Below, in pieces: positions 31,175-42,109 of a DNA stretch of 64,000 bases (position 1 is its first letter; the number at the start of each line of letters is the position of its first letter). Both the position numbers and the translations under genes were made by a program. Below the pieces are notes generated by a model. The model was not told the DNA's origin, made no database searches, and worked only from the letters and a program-made list of their open reading frames with translations. Source of the DNA: Symbiodinium kawagutii (Eukaryota > Sar > Dinophyceae > Suessiales > Symbiodiniaceae); contig VSDK01007202.1 in NCBI GenBank assembly GCA_009767595.1, positions 613,015-677,014 on the forward strand, read 5' to 3'.

Positions 31175-31710
31175 AACGCTCAGCCCTTTCATGGCATGCT
31201 CGAACCGATCGTGAATCTCTGGTTGCTTCAAGAATGCACAAACAAACCTGTCCCTTATCGTAGTTGATCAATAATGTCCGATCAAGGATGTGCACACAAG
31301 CAAAGTAAGTGCTGGACATTACCTGATCCCAACCCAAGGCAAAGTAGAATTTGCTGGATGTGGTGTTGCATGGCGAGGAGTGTGATCCGTTGCTTTTGAA
31401 GCCAATGGTGGACAGTCTTTGGAATCTCACCTACGATGAAAAGGCAGGGCTCCGCCAAGAAATCATGGTGTATCCATGCATCAAAGGTGGTGCCCTCAAG
31501 AGCCTCAAAACTACATAAAGATTGTCCTGTACTTTTCAAAAGATTGGCTTCATTTTCCAGCAAAAAAGTAATGCCACAGCTGTTGGAGGACGGTTGAACC
31601 TTTTGGAAATACTGTACCCGAATCAGCTGTTGGTGTCAGTTTTGGTGTTGAAGCCATCCCAAGTGAACCCATGGAGACATTGGCACCTCGCAGTCCACTG
31701 TTTTTGAAGC
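31142..31710 (-). pseudogene. Minus-strand coding relic with frameshifts
   Basis: On the minus strand, from 31710: a frame with MASTPKLTPTADSGTVFPKG, a shift at a T run near 31572, then LENEANLLKSTGQSLCSFEA ... PCLFIVGEIPKTVHHWLQKQ down to a possible GT donor at 31322, and FVCAFLKQPEIHDRFEHAMK ... FVGLARRQS (31247-31142) after GGGACAG. The pieces look like one protein but the phases miss by one base twice. Likely pseudogene or mobile-element relic; family unknown. Confidence 0.4.
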
Positions 31711-31719
31711 ACGGAAATC

Positions 31720-32714
31720 GAACTTCGACAGCAGCTGAATCGCGGGGGTGTCAGCTTCGTTATCGGCTATTGCTGTGTGTCATTCAACTGAGCTTCTCAA
31801 AAAAACACAAATTCGTGTGTTTGTGCTTTGCTGTGCTCTAGTGGAATGATTATTCATGGGACATCTTTCTTGGGACACAATCATCGAGAATTCGACAAGT
31901 CAAATGACATCGCCATTTAATGTAACTTAAACGTCTCATCACCAATAGCGTCATAGCGTTGTCAAAGTCTATTCTGCTATGTGTTACAAACAACATCCTG
32001 AAGGCTCGAACATTTGCAGATGAACATCCATGCAAAGAGCTATAATTGATTATGCTGCCACGTGTGGGGTGTTGATTATACCTCACATGGATATGCAATA
32101 TATGTTTGTTTCGGCATGCTTAATGGCGTTTGTAGCATCTCAGAAGCCGAACTGCCAACAACTGCTGCGTTGTTCGAACCTTCCGCAGTCACCCCGCATG
32201 AATCAGTGTTGTTCTGTGAATGTGCATGTTTGTTTTGACTACTGCGCGATTGTTTTACCATTGCTAGACAATAGTCTATGTTGTGTTGTGTTGTGTGCGT
32301 CACGACCTGTTATAGTAATTGCAAATTGTGTTGTTTGAATTGGGCTGATGATTTGACCATCATTGGTTTTTAATCAGCCATTGTGCACTGGCAATACCAT
32401 CACCATCAATGTTGACCATCATTTACCACCATTCCCAATGATTTTAATCAAACACAATCAGCGATTGTTCACCATCATTGACAATTATGAACCACTATAA
32501 ACCATGACCAGCCAACTGTTGACCATCAATGAACAGCTCTTTGTTTTTGAAGTTCAGCCACTGAACAGCCACAAGAACTCCAGGCTGTGGAAGAAGCCAC
32601 TGCCCATGACGCTGTGGAGTGCGTCACAAATGTCTTTGGGACTCAGCAGACGGTCGGCGGAGGGAGGGTGGCTGCCATCAACTTATGCAGCATGTTATGG
32701 CAACATTCGCACAT
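31720..32714. other. Stretch with no supported gene
   Basis: Open frames of 75-102 codons on both strands around 32030-32340 overlap one another and lack splice-like borders. From 32340 to 32520 the DNA is CCATCA/AACCAT degenerate repeat. Confidence 0.4.
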
Positions 32715-32803
32715 TCCACCACATTTTTTAATTGTCTCTAGTACTACCAAATGGTTGGTTGGTTGACGAATATGTTCATAGGGGTGGTTCAACCACCAAC
32801 CAG
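32715..32803 (+). mobile_element. M1 element with eroded 5' end
   Basis: 3' part intact: AATGGTTGGTTGGTTGACGA, TTCATAGGGGTGGTTC, AACCACCAACCAG. The left terminus is degraded (CCACCACATTTTTTAATTG). Confidence 0.75.
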
Positions 32804-33052
32804 TTGCATACCTTTGCTGCCAGCTTAGCATCGATCAAGTGAATGTGGCAGGAAGGAGATCGTTTACGCAAAGGTTTCAGTTGCTTCCTGTCGCCGATGT
32901 TCAAACCATTTCTGCGAGTCCTAAACATGTGTGCTGAACGTGTCAACAGCAAGAGAAATTGGGATGGTTCAACAATGCTGGATATACCAAGTGCATACAT
33001 CGAGATCGATCGAGTATCGCCCAAAAAGGTTGTTGTTGCACGTTCCCAGCAG

Positions 33053-33143
33053 GGCACTTGATGCCGCCCAAAATGCAACTGAGATCATGGCCAAGCACAC
33101 CAACAATGCACATTTGGAGGCACGGCGGGAAGCGGCGGAAAGG
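33053..33143 (+). CDS. Exon candidate, Ala/Glu-rich helix
   Basis: A 91-nt GC-rich island between TTCCCAGCAG and GTCGTA. After one lead base it reads ALDAAQNATEIMAKHTNNAH then LEARREAAER. Strong heptad-like helix; resembles in style the repeated exons of arrays 1 and 2. Alternative frames contain stops or odd composition. Confidence 0.5.
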
Positions 33144-33602
33144 GTCGTAAGATGGTTGACTTGGACAATGTCAGTGATCATGACGCGTGAATCGAATCCA
33201 ATATCAAAGGGATGAGATGACGTGGCACTCAAATAGACAGTGCTACTGGTTCCCTGTAGGTGTATCTGAGACAATAGGTACTACTATGCCAGTGTTTGAG
33301 TACTTCTCATCGGGAAGCTACGATTTTTGTGCTTACAACATTAATGGACAACACTCTTGAGCAATATATTTTACATAATATCATGATAAATTTAGACTAA
33401 AAATAGATTCGACGTCACATGTTATTTTAATGAAGACTGGTTCACAGACGAGTGGATATGTCCAGGAATTCAGGTATACTCCAAATGATGAGTGTTTGGG
33501 TGACCAACACACAGCCTCTGGTCAAGTCGGACCAACGCAGGATGGCTCAGTGCAAGCCATGACTGAGGAGCGGATTGCAATCCACCATAGAAATAGCTGG
33601 GT

Positions 33603-33706
33603 GTTTCTGGAAATAGGGGCACTCCTACATCATCCATTATAAAGCATTTACAGCAATAAACATCATAAACCAACCCCTTTTGGGGTTCCCTATTTTGAGA
33701 AACTCC
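33603..33706 (+). mobile_element. M2 element
   Basis: GTTTCTGGAAATAGGGGCAC at the left, ATCATCCATTATAAAG and AATAAACATCATAAACC inside, GGGGTTCCCTATTTTGAGAAA at the right. Confidence 0.8.
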
Positions 33707-33893
33707 CGGCTGTTGTTTACCTTTGGGAACTGAAACTCTGGAGATTTTTCGAACTTGTAACTTCCCCTTATGGAGATCTTGGAGACCCAACCCCCCGCTG
33801 AAAGTTTCCCAACCAGCGACCCACTGTAGTAGGCTTGGTTCAAACACAACGTTTGCCAGGCCGGTTGTTGTGGAATTTTGCTGAACCTAGCAG

Positions 33894-34006
33894 GGATGGA
33901 CAAGAACCGCCGTCGCCTCATGGAGGTGGCACGGGGAAGTGGCAGCAGCTTTCGAAATGCTGAGAATTTTGGGCTTAAAGATGCAGGAAAATCCTGTGTT
34001 TTCATA
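33894..34006 (+). CDS. Exon candidate with a VARGSG motif
   Basis: A 113-nt island between CCTAGCAG and GTATGC; after two lead bases it reads MDKNRRRLMEVARGSGSSFR then NAENFGLKDAGKSCVFI, ending in phase 0. The RRLMEVARGSGSSFR segment recalls the R-x-x-RVARGSG-x-S-x-R stretch at the start of the SRP54 M domain, but the downstream residues do not continue that match. Coding status is good; identity is a weak guess. Confidence 0.5.
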
Positions 34007-34249
34007 GTATGCATATGCATATGCACAATCTTATTTCAACCAAAGCACACTACGTGTATGATTTTATTTCAACCTTTTCCAAACCAAGTCAAACGTGAGT
34101 TGCTTTGGGAACTACAACTCTTCTGAACATGGTCCAGCTTCCGGTTGGGATGTAAGTGCTCAACCACGCGGTCACTGACACTCTGGAAACTGGAAACCAG
34201 CGTGTTGTGAGGTACATTGAAGAACTCACCTTCGACAGTTGAACATTGG

Positions 34250-34411
34250 TGGTTTCTTGAAACGGGGGGTACCCGCAGATCATCCTTTTCCAATCATTTT
34301 GAGTAATAAACCATCCATTTTCGGGGTACCCCTAGGGTTTCACTATAAAATATGCCCAAAATCCATTGCCAGGTTAGTTTACCGGAGGGTACCTCTATTT
34401 TGAGAAACACC
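34250..34411 (+). mobile_element. M2 element, long form
   Basis: GGTTTCTTGAAACGGGGGGT at the left and ACCTCTATTTTGAGAAAC at the right, with ATCATCC and AATAAACCATCCATTTTCGG inside and about 60 extra bases. About 162 bp. Confidence 0.75.
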
Positions 34412-34523
34412 CATTACGTATGAACCAACTAACCCGATGACCATGCCCCTTACTCCCTCAAGCAGCGGTGAAGTTTGCCGCTTCGCACATCCCATTGCTG
34501 TTGCTACTGTTTAAGGCAGCCCC

Positions 34524-34524
34524 C

Positions 34525-34594
<70 letters not shown>

Positions 34595-34620
34595 CGTTGT
34601 TGTTGTTGCTGCTGGCTGCC
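34524..34620 (+). repeat. (TTG)n microsatellite
   Basis: About 23 uninterrupted TTG units, one TCG, then more TTG/CTG. Open frames reading poly-Leu, poly-Cys or poly-Val through it are artefacts of the repeat. A less regular TTG/GTG-rich tail continues to about 34900. Confidence 0.95.
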
Positions 34621-34972
34621 GCTGCTGCTGTTGGTGTTTGTCGTTTTTAGTGGTCAAGGCTGTACTTCTTCATGTTGGTGTTGGTGGGCATGGTGCTTTG
34701 TGTGACTATTTTGATGGTTGTCATAGTTGTCATGTGTGTCATTGTTGCCATTATGTTTGAAGTCAAACCAGTGGTAGCAGTTGTTGTTGTTGCTGCTGTT
34801 GTTTTCGTTGAATTAGTGATAGTGGTAGTAGAGCCAGCTTTAGTACTACTATCACTCGTAGTAGCAGAAGGAGCCTGAGTAGAAGTAAGACGAGTAGTTA
34901 AATGAGCAATAGTTGTGTTGTTTGTAGGACCTCATCATTGTTGCTCTTAGTCTTCTCATCATCAACATGGAC

Positions 34973-35073
34973 GTTTCTCAAAAGAGGGGTACCCCCAAAA
35001 ATCATCCAGTTTATTACACAACCATTCATCGTGATACACCATCCATTTTTCGGTTCCGCATTTTGAGAAACCA
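34973..35073 (+). mobile_element. M2 element, near consensus
   Basis: GTTTCTCAAAAGAGGGGTAC at the left, AAAATCATCCAGTTTATTAC and ATACACCATCCATTTTTCGG inside, GCATTTTGAGAAACC at the right; 101 bp. Confidence 0.85.
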
Positions 35074-35129
35074 CCATATTATGTTCATTTCCTCAGCTGT
35101 TCTAATCTTCAAGGCACCCTAACCATGGG

Positions 35130-35460
35130 GCGGTGGTGGGGCATGCATACATAAATTTATTATACCACATTATATAGATAGGAATAAATAAATAAATATA
35201 TATTTATATATACAGGAAGTATTTGCGTGCAAAATATTTATATTTCAAATTTACGTATGTTTATGAAGTTATAAGTATATATCTATATAATGAAATATTT
35301 ATATATATATATATATATATGTTTTTTTTATTTATTCATGTTTACCATATTGTATGTTCATGCAAAATAATATTACTTGCACCTATTGTAGTCTTTAAAT
35401 GTACATATATATATAGTTTTATTAATGTTTGTGTGTGTATACATTCCCAACTGTGCACGT
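35130..35460. other. AT-rich spacer
   Basis: Long ATAT and TATTTATA tracts, including (AT)9 near 35305. No coding signal; it abuts the next exon candidate's acceptor region. Confidence 0.7.
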
Positions 35461-35488
35461 TTCCTCACGGCATTGCGTCCTTCCGCAG

Positions 35489-35587
35489 TTGGGCGCTGTG
35501 GCGATCATGACCTCAGTGGTCCAAGCACATGCAGCCTGTGAGCAGGCCACCGTTGCCACGGAAGCTGCAATGGTGCTGCTTCGAACC
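35489..35587 (+). CDS. Exon candidate, Ala-rich helix
   Basis: After TCCTTCCGCAG, phase 0: LGAVAIMTSVVQAHAACEQA then TVATEAAMVLLRT, ending before GTTGCT. If not spliced there it stops two codons later (TAA 35594-35596). The Ala/Val/Thr/Glu composition and sharp GC rise are strong coding signs. Confidence 0.55.
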
Positions 35588-35888
35588 GTTGCTTAAGGTG
35601 GTTGAGTAATGGTTGGTTAATTGGTTGGCGGTGGTTAGTACAAATGGTTCAGTAATGATTGGGGTTGCTGGTTTCCGAAAATGTTTCGATGTCGATTTGT
35701 GGTTGAGAGGTGGTTAATGGTTATGGTTGAGAAAGCTTAGCCAATGGTCAATCAATGGTTAACTTATAACTTAAGGTTGTGTAATGGTTGGTGATCTGTT
35801 GATTAATGGTGGCTTAATCAGCCGCCAGTACAAATGATCATGTTCACGAAGAATCATGGGATGGGATATAGCTAATTGAGTGTTGGCT

Positions 35889-35929
35889 GGGCCTGGATTG
35901 GCTTGGCTTGGCTTGGCTTGGCTTGGCCT
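35889..35929 (+). repeat. (TTGGC)n microsatellite
   Basis: TTGGC repeated with slight variants, followed at 35990-36009 by an (AC)n tract. Confidence 0.9.
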
Positions 35930-36667
35930 GTTCGGTTGCTCGTTTGACGGTTGGTTGAATACCAGTTGGGTAGCGGAGGATTTTCGAACACACACACACA
36001 CACACACACTGTTTGATTGCAATTATATAATGTTGTTGTTATTGATGCTGTCAGTGTTTTTATTGAGGATTACACAACTGGTTCAATAAAATTGAAACAT
36101 GCATGACAACAACACAACTGTATTTATCAAGTTGTAAATACATGAATACACATAATTACATCATACATATATGGGGGAAACCACCAAGCCATACAAAAAA
36201 GAATCACCAGAGTCATTTTCAGAAGGTAAACAATTAATTTTTGGGTACCATCATTTCTGGAGATACTGGTCGAGCCACAGGGCCGAACGTCAGATCATGC
36301 CCAGGTAAACCCGCCATCTAGCCAGTTGATGGAGCTTTGATGGTTGAAATCAGCCCTTGCTTATTGTGTGGGGAGGCCTGTTCTGCTGGGTTCCACAACC
36401 AAGAGTGATTCGGTGCTGGTGGATTCACAAGCTCGAAGAAGCTCGTGTTTTGGGGAGACCGATGGTGTTCAGGCCTTGGATGTTCATTGTGAAAGACCAT
36501 GATGACTGATCAGTGCTGGCCAATATCAGCTGATTCACGGTCAATCATGCGCATCACTACAATATGTAAATACAACAAACTATACATATATTACATATAT
36601 ATGCATATTTACATGTAGTGGTAAATCAATGGTGTATAGTACGATCGGTGTCCACCGCTGCCGAAGC

Positions 36668-36739
36668 TTAGCCGAATCATCCAATCTCTGTAGCCCTTTC
36701 ATCGCTACCGAATATCTCGCTCGCCCTGGGCAGCGCAGG
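36668..36739 (+). CDS. Exon candidate of uncertain strand
   Basis: Between CCGAAG and GTGGTT, plus strand: LAESSNLCSPFIATEYLARP GQR after one base. The minus strand across 36580-36930 holds a 116-codon frame (for example HPLDWCYYCGTRPLFCVEGQ) that is equally protein-like. Only one can be real; I cannot decide. Confidence 0.28.
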
Positions 36740-36987
36740 TGGTTGAAGCAGTGTGCCAGCTGCTGTACATGTTGGCCTTCCACGCAGAAAAGAGGTCGGG
36801 TCCCACAGTAATAGCACCAGTCCAGTGGGTGGCTTGAGTAGAATTTGTCAGAGTCCGGGTATGACACAGCCGCGCACAGCAACAAACAGCTGAGTGGCAC
36901 TCCCTGTTGGATGATTCGTAGGTTCAACAAGTAATTGCCGGTCTATTTTTTAATGAGGAAACAAAACTGCAACTCGAATGTTTGCAG

Positions 36988-37044
36988 AATCAACCGGAAT
37001 CCCGTGCTGAGAATGGCAAGCATTACTTGGGGTTTAACAACAAG
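36988..37044 (+). CDS. Exon candidate
   Basis: A 57-nt island between TTTGCAG and GTCATT encodes NQPESRAENGKHYLGFNNK, phase 0 to 0. The frame continues open to 37233. Polar and charged; unknown family. Confidence 0.42.
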
Positions 37045-37500
37045 GTCATTCCAGTTCCATCATGGTGCACAAGGTCACTACTTTCACAGGTCATCCATAG
37101 CTGTTGTGAACCATCAAGAAGTGTATGGGAGAAACCAACGACTTCAAGCAGTGAAGATCCAGCTCTCCATAAACCTTTCATGTTTCATGGTAAATCCCCA
37201 TCTAGTCATATTGAAATTGCCTGTGGCTTCTAGTTTTCCATTAGCCTTGTTTGTTTGGATATTTTTTTGGCATAGCATTGGCAAGGTTTCGGGAAACTCA
37301 AGGTCACAAGGACTCGAGGAGTGTCAATCCTTCATAGCAATTCTAAATCCTGTATCATCCTCAACCTAGGAAGTAACCATAGCAGTATGACTCTTGAAAC
37401 CATATATCTAGGTAAGATTCAAGGTAATCTCTAGACTAAAAAGACAGCAGCCTCAACTCGTTCATTGGCAACCATCGTTTTGCTGTGCTGCTGTCAATAG

Positions 37501-37697
37501 CGAAGGTCGAGCAGCGTATCATTAATTGTTATGATCACAGAGTCTTGTTACCCCTTGCAGTATTGACCATGAGAGACCCAGTGGTTAAACTATTTACGAA
37601 CCCACTTATGTACCTTTTGCAGCTGTATCCTAGCCAGTGGTTTAACCCACATAAATTAATGTTGTACAGCCTAAGTTATGAATCCACTAGAATTTGA
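37501..37697 (+). CDS. Exon or terminal exon candidate
   Basis: After GTCAATAG and two lead bases: KVEQRIINCYDHRVLLPLAV, LTMRDPVVKLFTNPLMYLLQ, LYPSQWFNPHKLMLYSLSYE, STRI, stop. Sixty-five codons with balanced protein-like composition, ending just before an M2 element. Product unknown. Confidence 0.42.
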
Positions 37698-37719
37698 CCA
37701 TCATATGAATCATATGGAT

Positions 37720-37820
37720 GTTTTCTCAAAATGTGGGGACTCCAAAATCATCCATCATAAATCACTTATGGTAATAAAGCATCCATAAGTTTGGGTTCCC
37801 AAACTGGCTTGAGAAACCAC
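37720..37820 (+). mobile_element. M2 element with 10-bp target duplication
   Basis: Starts TTTTCTCAAAATGTGGGGAC and ends GGCTTGAGAAACCAC. CATATGGATG precedes and CATATGCATG follows, one mismatch in ten. Confidence 0.85.
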
Positions 37821-38107
37821 CATATGCATGTATATAGGTCTTCCTGTTGCTTGTTATCCCCTATTATCAACCATTATCAACAAGTATTAGCCATGATTTG
37901 CCATTCTCAAGCATCATGAATCATGATTAATCATGATCAAAACGAATCATTATACATGATTAATTACTATATGACCATCATTATCATGATAATCATTATA
38001 ATCATCATCAAAATGAATGTATCATGATCAATGAATCACAATTAAGCATTATACATTAGTGAGAAGGTCATGTCTCTTCACCATCTCCTGGCCTCTCGGT
38101 GCGCCAG

Positions 38108-38155
38108 ACATGGATCCCTGGTGGGCCTGGCCCCCGTGGTGGCTATTGCCGCACG
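38108..38155 (+). CDS. Exon candidate related to the 298-bp array
   Basis: After GTGCGCCAG: HGSLVGLAPVVAIAA with one base lead and two left before GTGTGG. The DNA from here to about 38480 is a diverged copy of the 298-bp unit at 42.1-43.3 kb, including its GTGTGGCGCCCAGTTG and TGATGCTCCG landmarks. Confidence 0.42.
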
Positions 38156-38599
38156 GTGTGGCGCCCAGTTGTGGCAGTTGATGCTCCGTTTTTGACGGTT
38201 AAGGAAGATGTAAATGCTTTGGATGATTTAATCGCATGGTTGTTCAAATGTTTAGATGAGAATAATGTAAATGGTTTGATGATATTAACGTTTTAGATCG
38301 ATTTAGATTGATTCGGAGTGTTTTGAATGATATAGATGATTCAACAATTCAATGGTGATCATAGTGTTATGTACTGTAGTGGTAAAACAATCAACTAGAT
38401 GATATGAGCGGTTTGATGAATAACTTATGCATTTGTATTTGAATCATAGTGGATACATATATTGGTTGTGAATGGCTATCAAGAATTAGGGGATACTTAT
38501 TAACTCATTAGTGTTTGTTTTTGGGGCATGGTTGATACCAATGTCTGTTGATGATTGTTTAATGACCAGTTATCTAGAAGAGACCAATGTCCATGATAG

Positions 38600-38964
38600 C
38601 TGTTATTAAGTTCATACATGCTTGCTTGTTTTTGGTTTCAGCAATGGTTCACACTTAGATTCATGATTGCCACAGAGTTGCTCTAAGTTAGCAACGGTTG
38701 ATCGGTGTATCTCAGTTATATCCTTCAGCAGATGATGGATACATATTGAGGTGTCCTCGCATGGTGTCCCGCCAAAGTATACAGTTTGCCTGCAAGTCTC
38801 CAATTTGCGATGGCTGCAGGTATCATAATTGGTGGCTGCCCTTTATATAAATGGACAAGTTTTCGTACATTGCATCCAACCTGGTTTTTAATACAGCCAC
38901 ATGCATTTTGAATCATCGCCGGTATGCATATTGATTTCGACATGCTTTTGCGTACCTCCAACAA
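38600..38964 (-). pseudogene. Minus-strand protein-like frames with a shift
   Basis: Reading leftward from about 38942: SICIPAMIQNACGCIKNQVG ... LVHLYKGQPPIMIPAAIANW, then in another frame ETCRQTVYFGGTPCEDTSIC ... HHLLKDITEIHRSTVANLEQ to a stop near 38612. The two join by one frame change near 38800. Possibly a decayed gene or element copy, or two exons. Confidence 0.3.
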
Positions 38965-39311
38965 AAGACAGGAACCAGCAGCAGTTTGGTGGTCCAGCTT
39001 TGGACGACACCATATTTTTGCTAGTTTTTGTTTGTTCTAGACAAGTATCAACCACTCTTGACCATTGTCAAAACACCAAGAAGCACTGTCAACCTTTCAA
39101 CTATCATTGAACGCCATCAAAAGCATTGCCAAACAAATCTACAAATATTTATTTATTTATATATTTGTTTATATATATATATGTATTTATTTATTGATAT
39201 TCATTCATATGGTATATATGATCATGATAAACGCACATAGCCATCATTCACCATTGTGGATCATTATTTCATGAAGCCTATGAAGGAACATCATCATTGT
39301 CCGCTAACAAC

Positions 39312-39446
39312 ATGACGGGCGGTTGGGAACATTTGGAGACGGCAGCCACGTCGCCGGTGCCTGAGGGGGTCAGCGACATCGCAGAAATGGGGCCATTGGT
39401 TGGAGGAGGTGCACCGGTGACACCAGTGGGACGCTTGCGGAAGTAG
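39312..39446 (+). CDS. Exon candidate ending in a stop
   Basis: Forty-four codons from ATG: MTGGWEHLETAATSPVPEGV, SDIAEMGPLVGGGAPVTPVG, RLRK, TAG. An internal acceptor (GACGGCAG) would start it at 39353. GC-rich island against AT-rich flanks. Could be the end of a gene. Confidence 0.42.
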   Translation: MTGGWEHLETAATSPVPEGVSDIAEMGPLVGGGAPVTPVGRLRK

Positions 39447-39449
39447 GGT

Positions 39450-39938
39450 GGCTATGGGTAATTACTACACCAAGCATATGGCTATGGGTCAATATTAACC
39501 ATCAACAGTGGGGGATAATGACCATCAATAATAGGGAAAACCATGGTTAACCCACTGCCATATTAGTTGATTTATTAAGTGTTAGCTATAGAGGAAATAA
39601 GCAACCATAGGGCCATATAATAGTTGATGATATAACCATTTCTTGATGATCCCCCCAACGATTGGTGAACTGCTTGGATCGTGGTTGAGAATAGGGGATA
39701 ATAAACAACAACTGGGCATATATCAACTATAAGTAGCCGGTCAATGGTAAAAATGGCAATGGAAAGCGAAAACTTTGTTGGGGATGTACCAACTAGGTAT
39801 ATGGCTATCGGTCAATATTCATCAACCGGCAAACTCTACCTTGGAATACAATGTGGTTCATGATAGTACTGGAGGAGTACAGGTGACCCACAGCCATATC
39901 AATTGTTAAAAGACATACAGTACACGTGGTGATGCTTG
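39450..39938. other. Degenerate TGGGTCAATATT/ACCATCAA repeats
   Basis: GGCTATGGGTCAATATTxACC occurs at 39479 and again at 39800; the rest is GGTTGA/ATAGGGG-type repeat without coding islands. Confidence 0.5.
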
Positions 39939-39939
39939 A

Positions 39940-40038
39940 CTGGTTATTCGTTCAAACATGTTTATTGTCCCTAATATTCATTAACAAATATTGATTGGCT
40001 GATAAGTATTTTTAGTAGGGGTTGAAACCATCAAACAG
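39940..40038 (+). mobile_element. M1 element with 18-bp direct repeats
   Basis: CTGGTTATTCG at the left, TTGATTGGCTGATAAGTATT inside, GGGGTTGAAACCATCAAACAG at the right. ACACGTGGTGATGCTTGA at 39922-39939 matches 40043-40060 in 16 of 18 bases. Confidence 0.8.
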
Positions 40039-40127
40039 AGATACACTTGGTGATGTTTGAAAATTGAGTTGATGATGAACTTAATTCGAAACCCTTCGTC
40101 CATCAGTGTTAATTGTGTTTGGCTCAG

Positions 40128-40303
40128 CCTGGTTTATCCTGAGTTTCTACATAGACTCGATGTTGCTGGTCATTCAATCGCTGTGGGTTGACAAACAGGG
40201 CATATTGACCAGCCCCCATGGAGCAGTTTCCGCTGACAGGTGTGCAGATGACGACCTCCATGAGTTTCACCAGAAAAAAAGCATCGGAGCGGATCCGGGG
40301 AAT
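40128..40303 (+). CDS. Exon candidate with hydrophobic start
   Basis: A 176-nt island between TTGGCTCAG and GTAATG. After two lead bases: WFILSFYIDSMLLVIQSLWV (membrane-like), DKQGILTSPHGAVSADRCAD, DDLHEFHQKKSIGADPGN, ending in phase 0. Suggests one transmembrane segment followed by a polar region. Unknown family. Confidence 0.52.
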
Positions 40304-40388
40304 GTAATGGCTGGTTGATGATTAATAGCTGGCTATTAGTAGTTATAGGAGTAGGGAAAACATGTTAATGATTAATAGGGAAGTTATG

Positions 40389-40484
40389 CTGGCTGGTGGT
40401 TGTAAAAGTTTTTATTTCCCCTAGCAACAATTAACAAACTGTTAGTTGACTAATATTTTTATAGGGGTTGAAACCACGAACCAG
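40389..40484 (+). mobile_element. M1 element
   Basis: CTGGCTGGTGGTTGTAAAAG ... TTTCCCCTAGCAACAATTAA ... GTTAGTTGACTAATATTTTT ... GAAACCACGAACCAG. Confidence 0.85.
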
Positions 40485-41869
40485 TTGAGAATTGTTTTTC
40501 TTCCGTTGTGATGATGGATGGTACTTGTTGGCAATGTTCAATTTCGCTGGCTGATGAGGTTGATCATAGGCTAGTGAAGGGTAACTGCCAATCAACGGGC
40601 CGTTTTGGCTGACAGTGATTGACAATACCAGTGCTCAAATGATCTTTGATATCCAGCGACAAGTATCCATTTGATCAATCGCCTTGACACCGGTCTTTCC
40701 CAAAGTGGTTGAACCCAGAAATTCAACGTCCTTTGGGTGTTTGCCGTAGCCCGCACATGCGGTCTCCCATTTTCTTCCGGGACCTGATGTTCCTTGGCTC
40801 TATCCAGAAAGTGACCATGTGCAAAGCCCAATTGTTTCAAGATGGGACGAATAAATCATATCCATTGGCCAACTGCTTTCCAAGCTTTACTGGTTGGTCG
40901 ACCGTTGCTGACTAACCACCATTGGCGCAGCATTACCCAGATAGTGATCGGTTATCCTGCTTAGAAAGGAGAATGGTACAAGTTTCAACCCGTCAAGATA
41001 GTAGCCATTTGCAAATCAGTAGCAAATAGGCATCAATGACCTATCTTGATGAACCGGCTCAGCAAAATTGTTGCACCATGCGATCTAATTGGAGGGGTCC
41101 CCAGGTCCATTGCGTCATATCTACTGCAGTAGGATTAGCAGGAGGCCAGGTTTCATAGGGTGTGAGACATTGGCATCCCACCCTCGATTTGGATCTGCAA
41201 ATGAGGGGTTGACACCCACAACCGTTTCAGAATCCGATGTGAGTAGCCCAACTATGTGCGGTAGTTTGTCGTACGACTTTTTTGATGAATAGATTTTTGA
41301 TAATTTTAGGGTGGCGAGTCGCGAGGCGTAGTAAACTGAATGGGAAAGGGATTCTACAATAAGTGCACGAGCGGTGGCTTCGAGACTGTAAATACATATC
41401 TATATATATATATGTATATGCATACATCTATTGATATGTTTCGTGGGATAGATCAGAAGGCTGGGACATGAGATTGTATACAGCGTATTTGTTTTTGAAC
41501 ATTCAAATACCTTTTCCAAATTCAAAAGTAAAGAATCATCGCTATGGATCAGAAGATCGCTACCTGTAACGCAGACATTGGCATGCCATGCGCATGCATG
41601 TTTTCTGTTTTTGTTTCTCTACAATTTGATTGTGTTTGTATGGTCTAATTGAATTTGATTTATTGATTAAATTGTGAATCTATTTGTTGAGATTGGTGTG
41701 CGTGTGTGTGTGTGTGCACATCAGTCTATGTATGTACTATTTCGGATGGACACATACATATACAAACACACATCTTTCTTCATTTGTAAATAGATGAATA
41801 GCAGATCACATAGAATGGCCTGACAAAAGCTTATGTTTGAAGTGACACACGCAGGGCTTTGCCCCGCAG

Positions 41870-41949
41870 CCATGTCGACGCATAAGCTCGCGGGCAATTC
41901 TATTGCTGGAAAAAGTAATCGTGGCAGCAGAACTGTGAACACTTTTCCA
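41870..41949 (+). CDS. Exon candidate
   Basis: Between TTTGCCCCGCAG and GTACCG, 80 nt; after two lead bases MSTHKLAGNSIAGKSNRGSR then TVNTFP, phase 0. The frame stays open for a further 62 codons. Its phase does not match the island at 41994, so they may not be adjacent exons. Confidence 0.35.
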
Positions 41950-41993
41950 GTACCGTGCACATATAAAGCCCCATGGCAGCCACTTCTCCGCAG

Positions 41994-42088
41994 TGCCTCA
42001 GGGGCTCCGCGCGCTTACCAGTGGGGACAATGGCAGCAGGAGGTCTTCTCCTTTGAGCATGGCACCTGTGTTGGCCATCGCCACACAG
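41994..42088 (+). CDS. Exon candidate
   Basis: Between CTTCTCCGCAG and GTGCCC, 95 nt. After two lead bases: PQGLRALTSGDNGSRRSSPL then SMAPVLAIATQ, phase 0. The tail APVLAIATQ resembles APVVAIAA at 38108, suggesting shared origin. An overlapping frame (ASGAPRAYQWGQWQQ) is also open. Confidence 0.42.
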
Positions 42089-42109
42089 GTGCCCACCTGG
42101 GCCCCCGAG

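Noticed and set aside
34468..34705. Poly-Leu and poly-Cys open frames
   Set aside because: Products of the (TTG)n microsatellite.
36580..36930. Minus-strand 116-codon frame as a relative of the 31.2-kb minus relic (both contain AMKGL)
   Set aside because: Only about nine residues match; too little to call homology.
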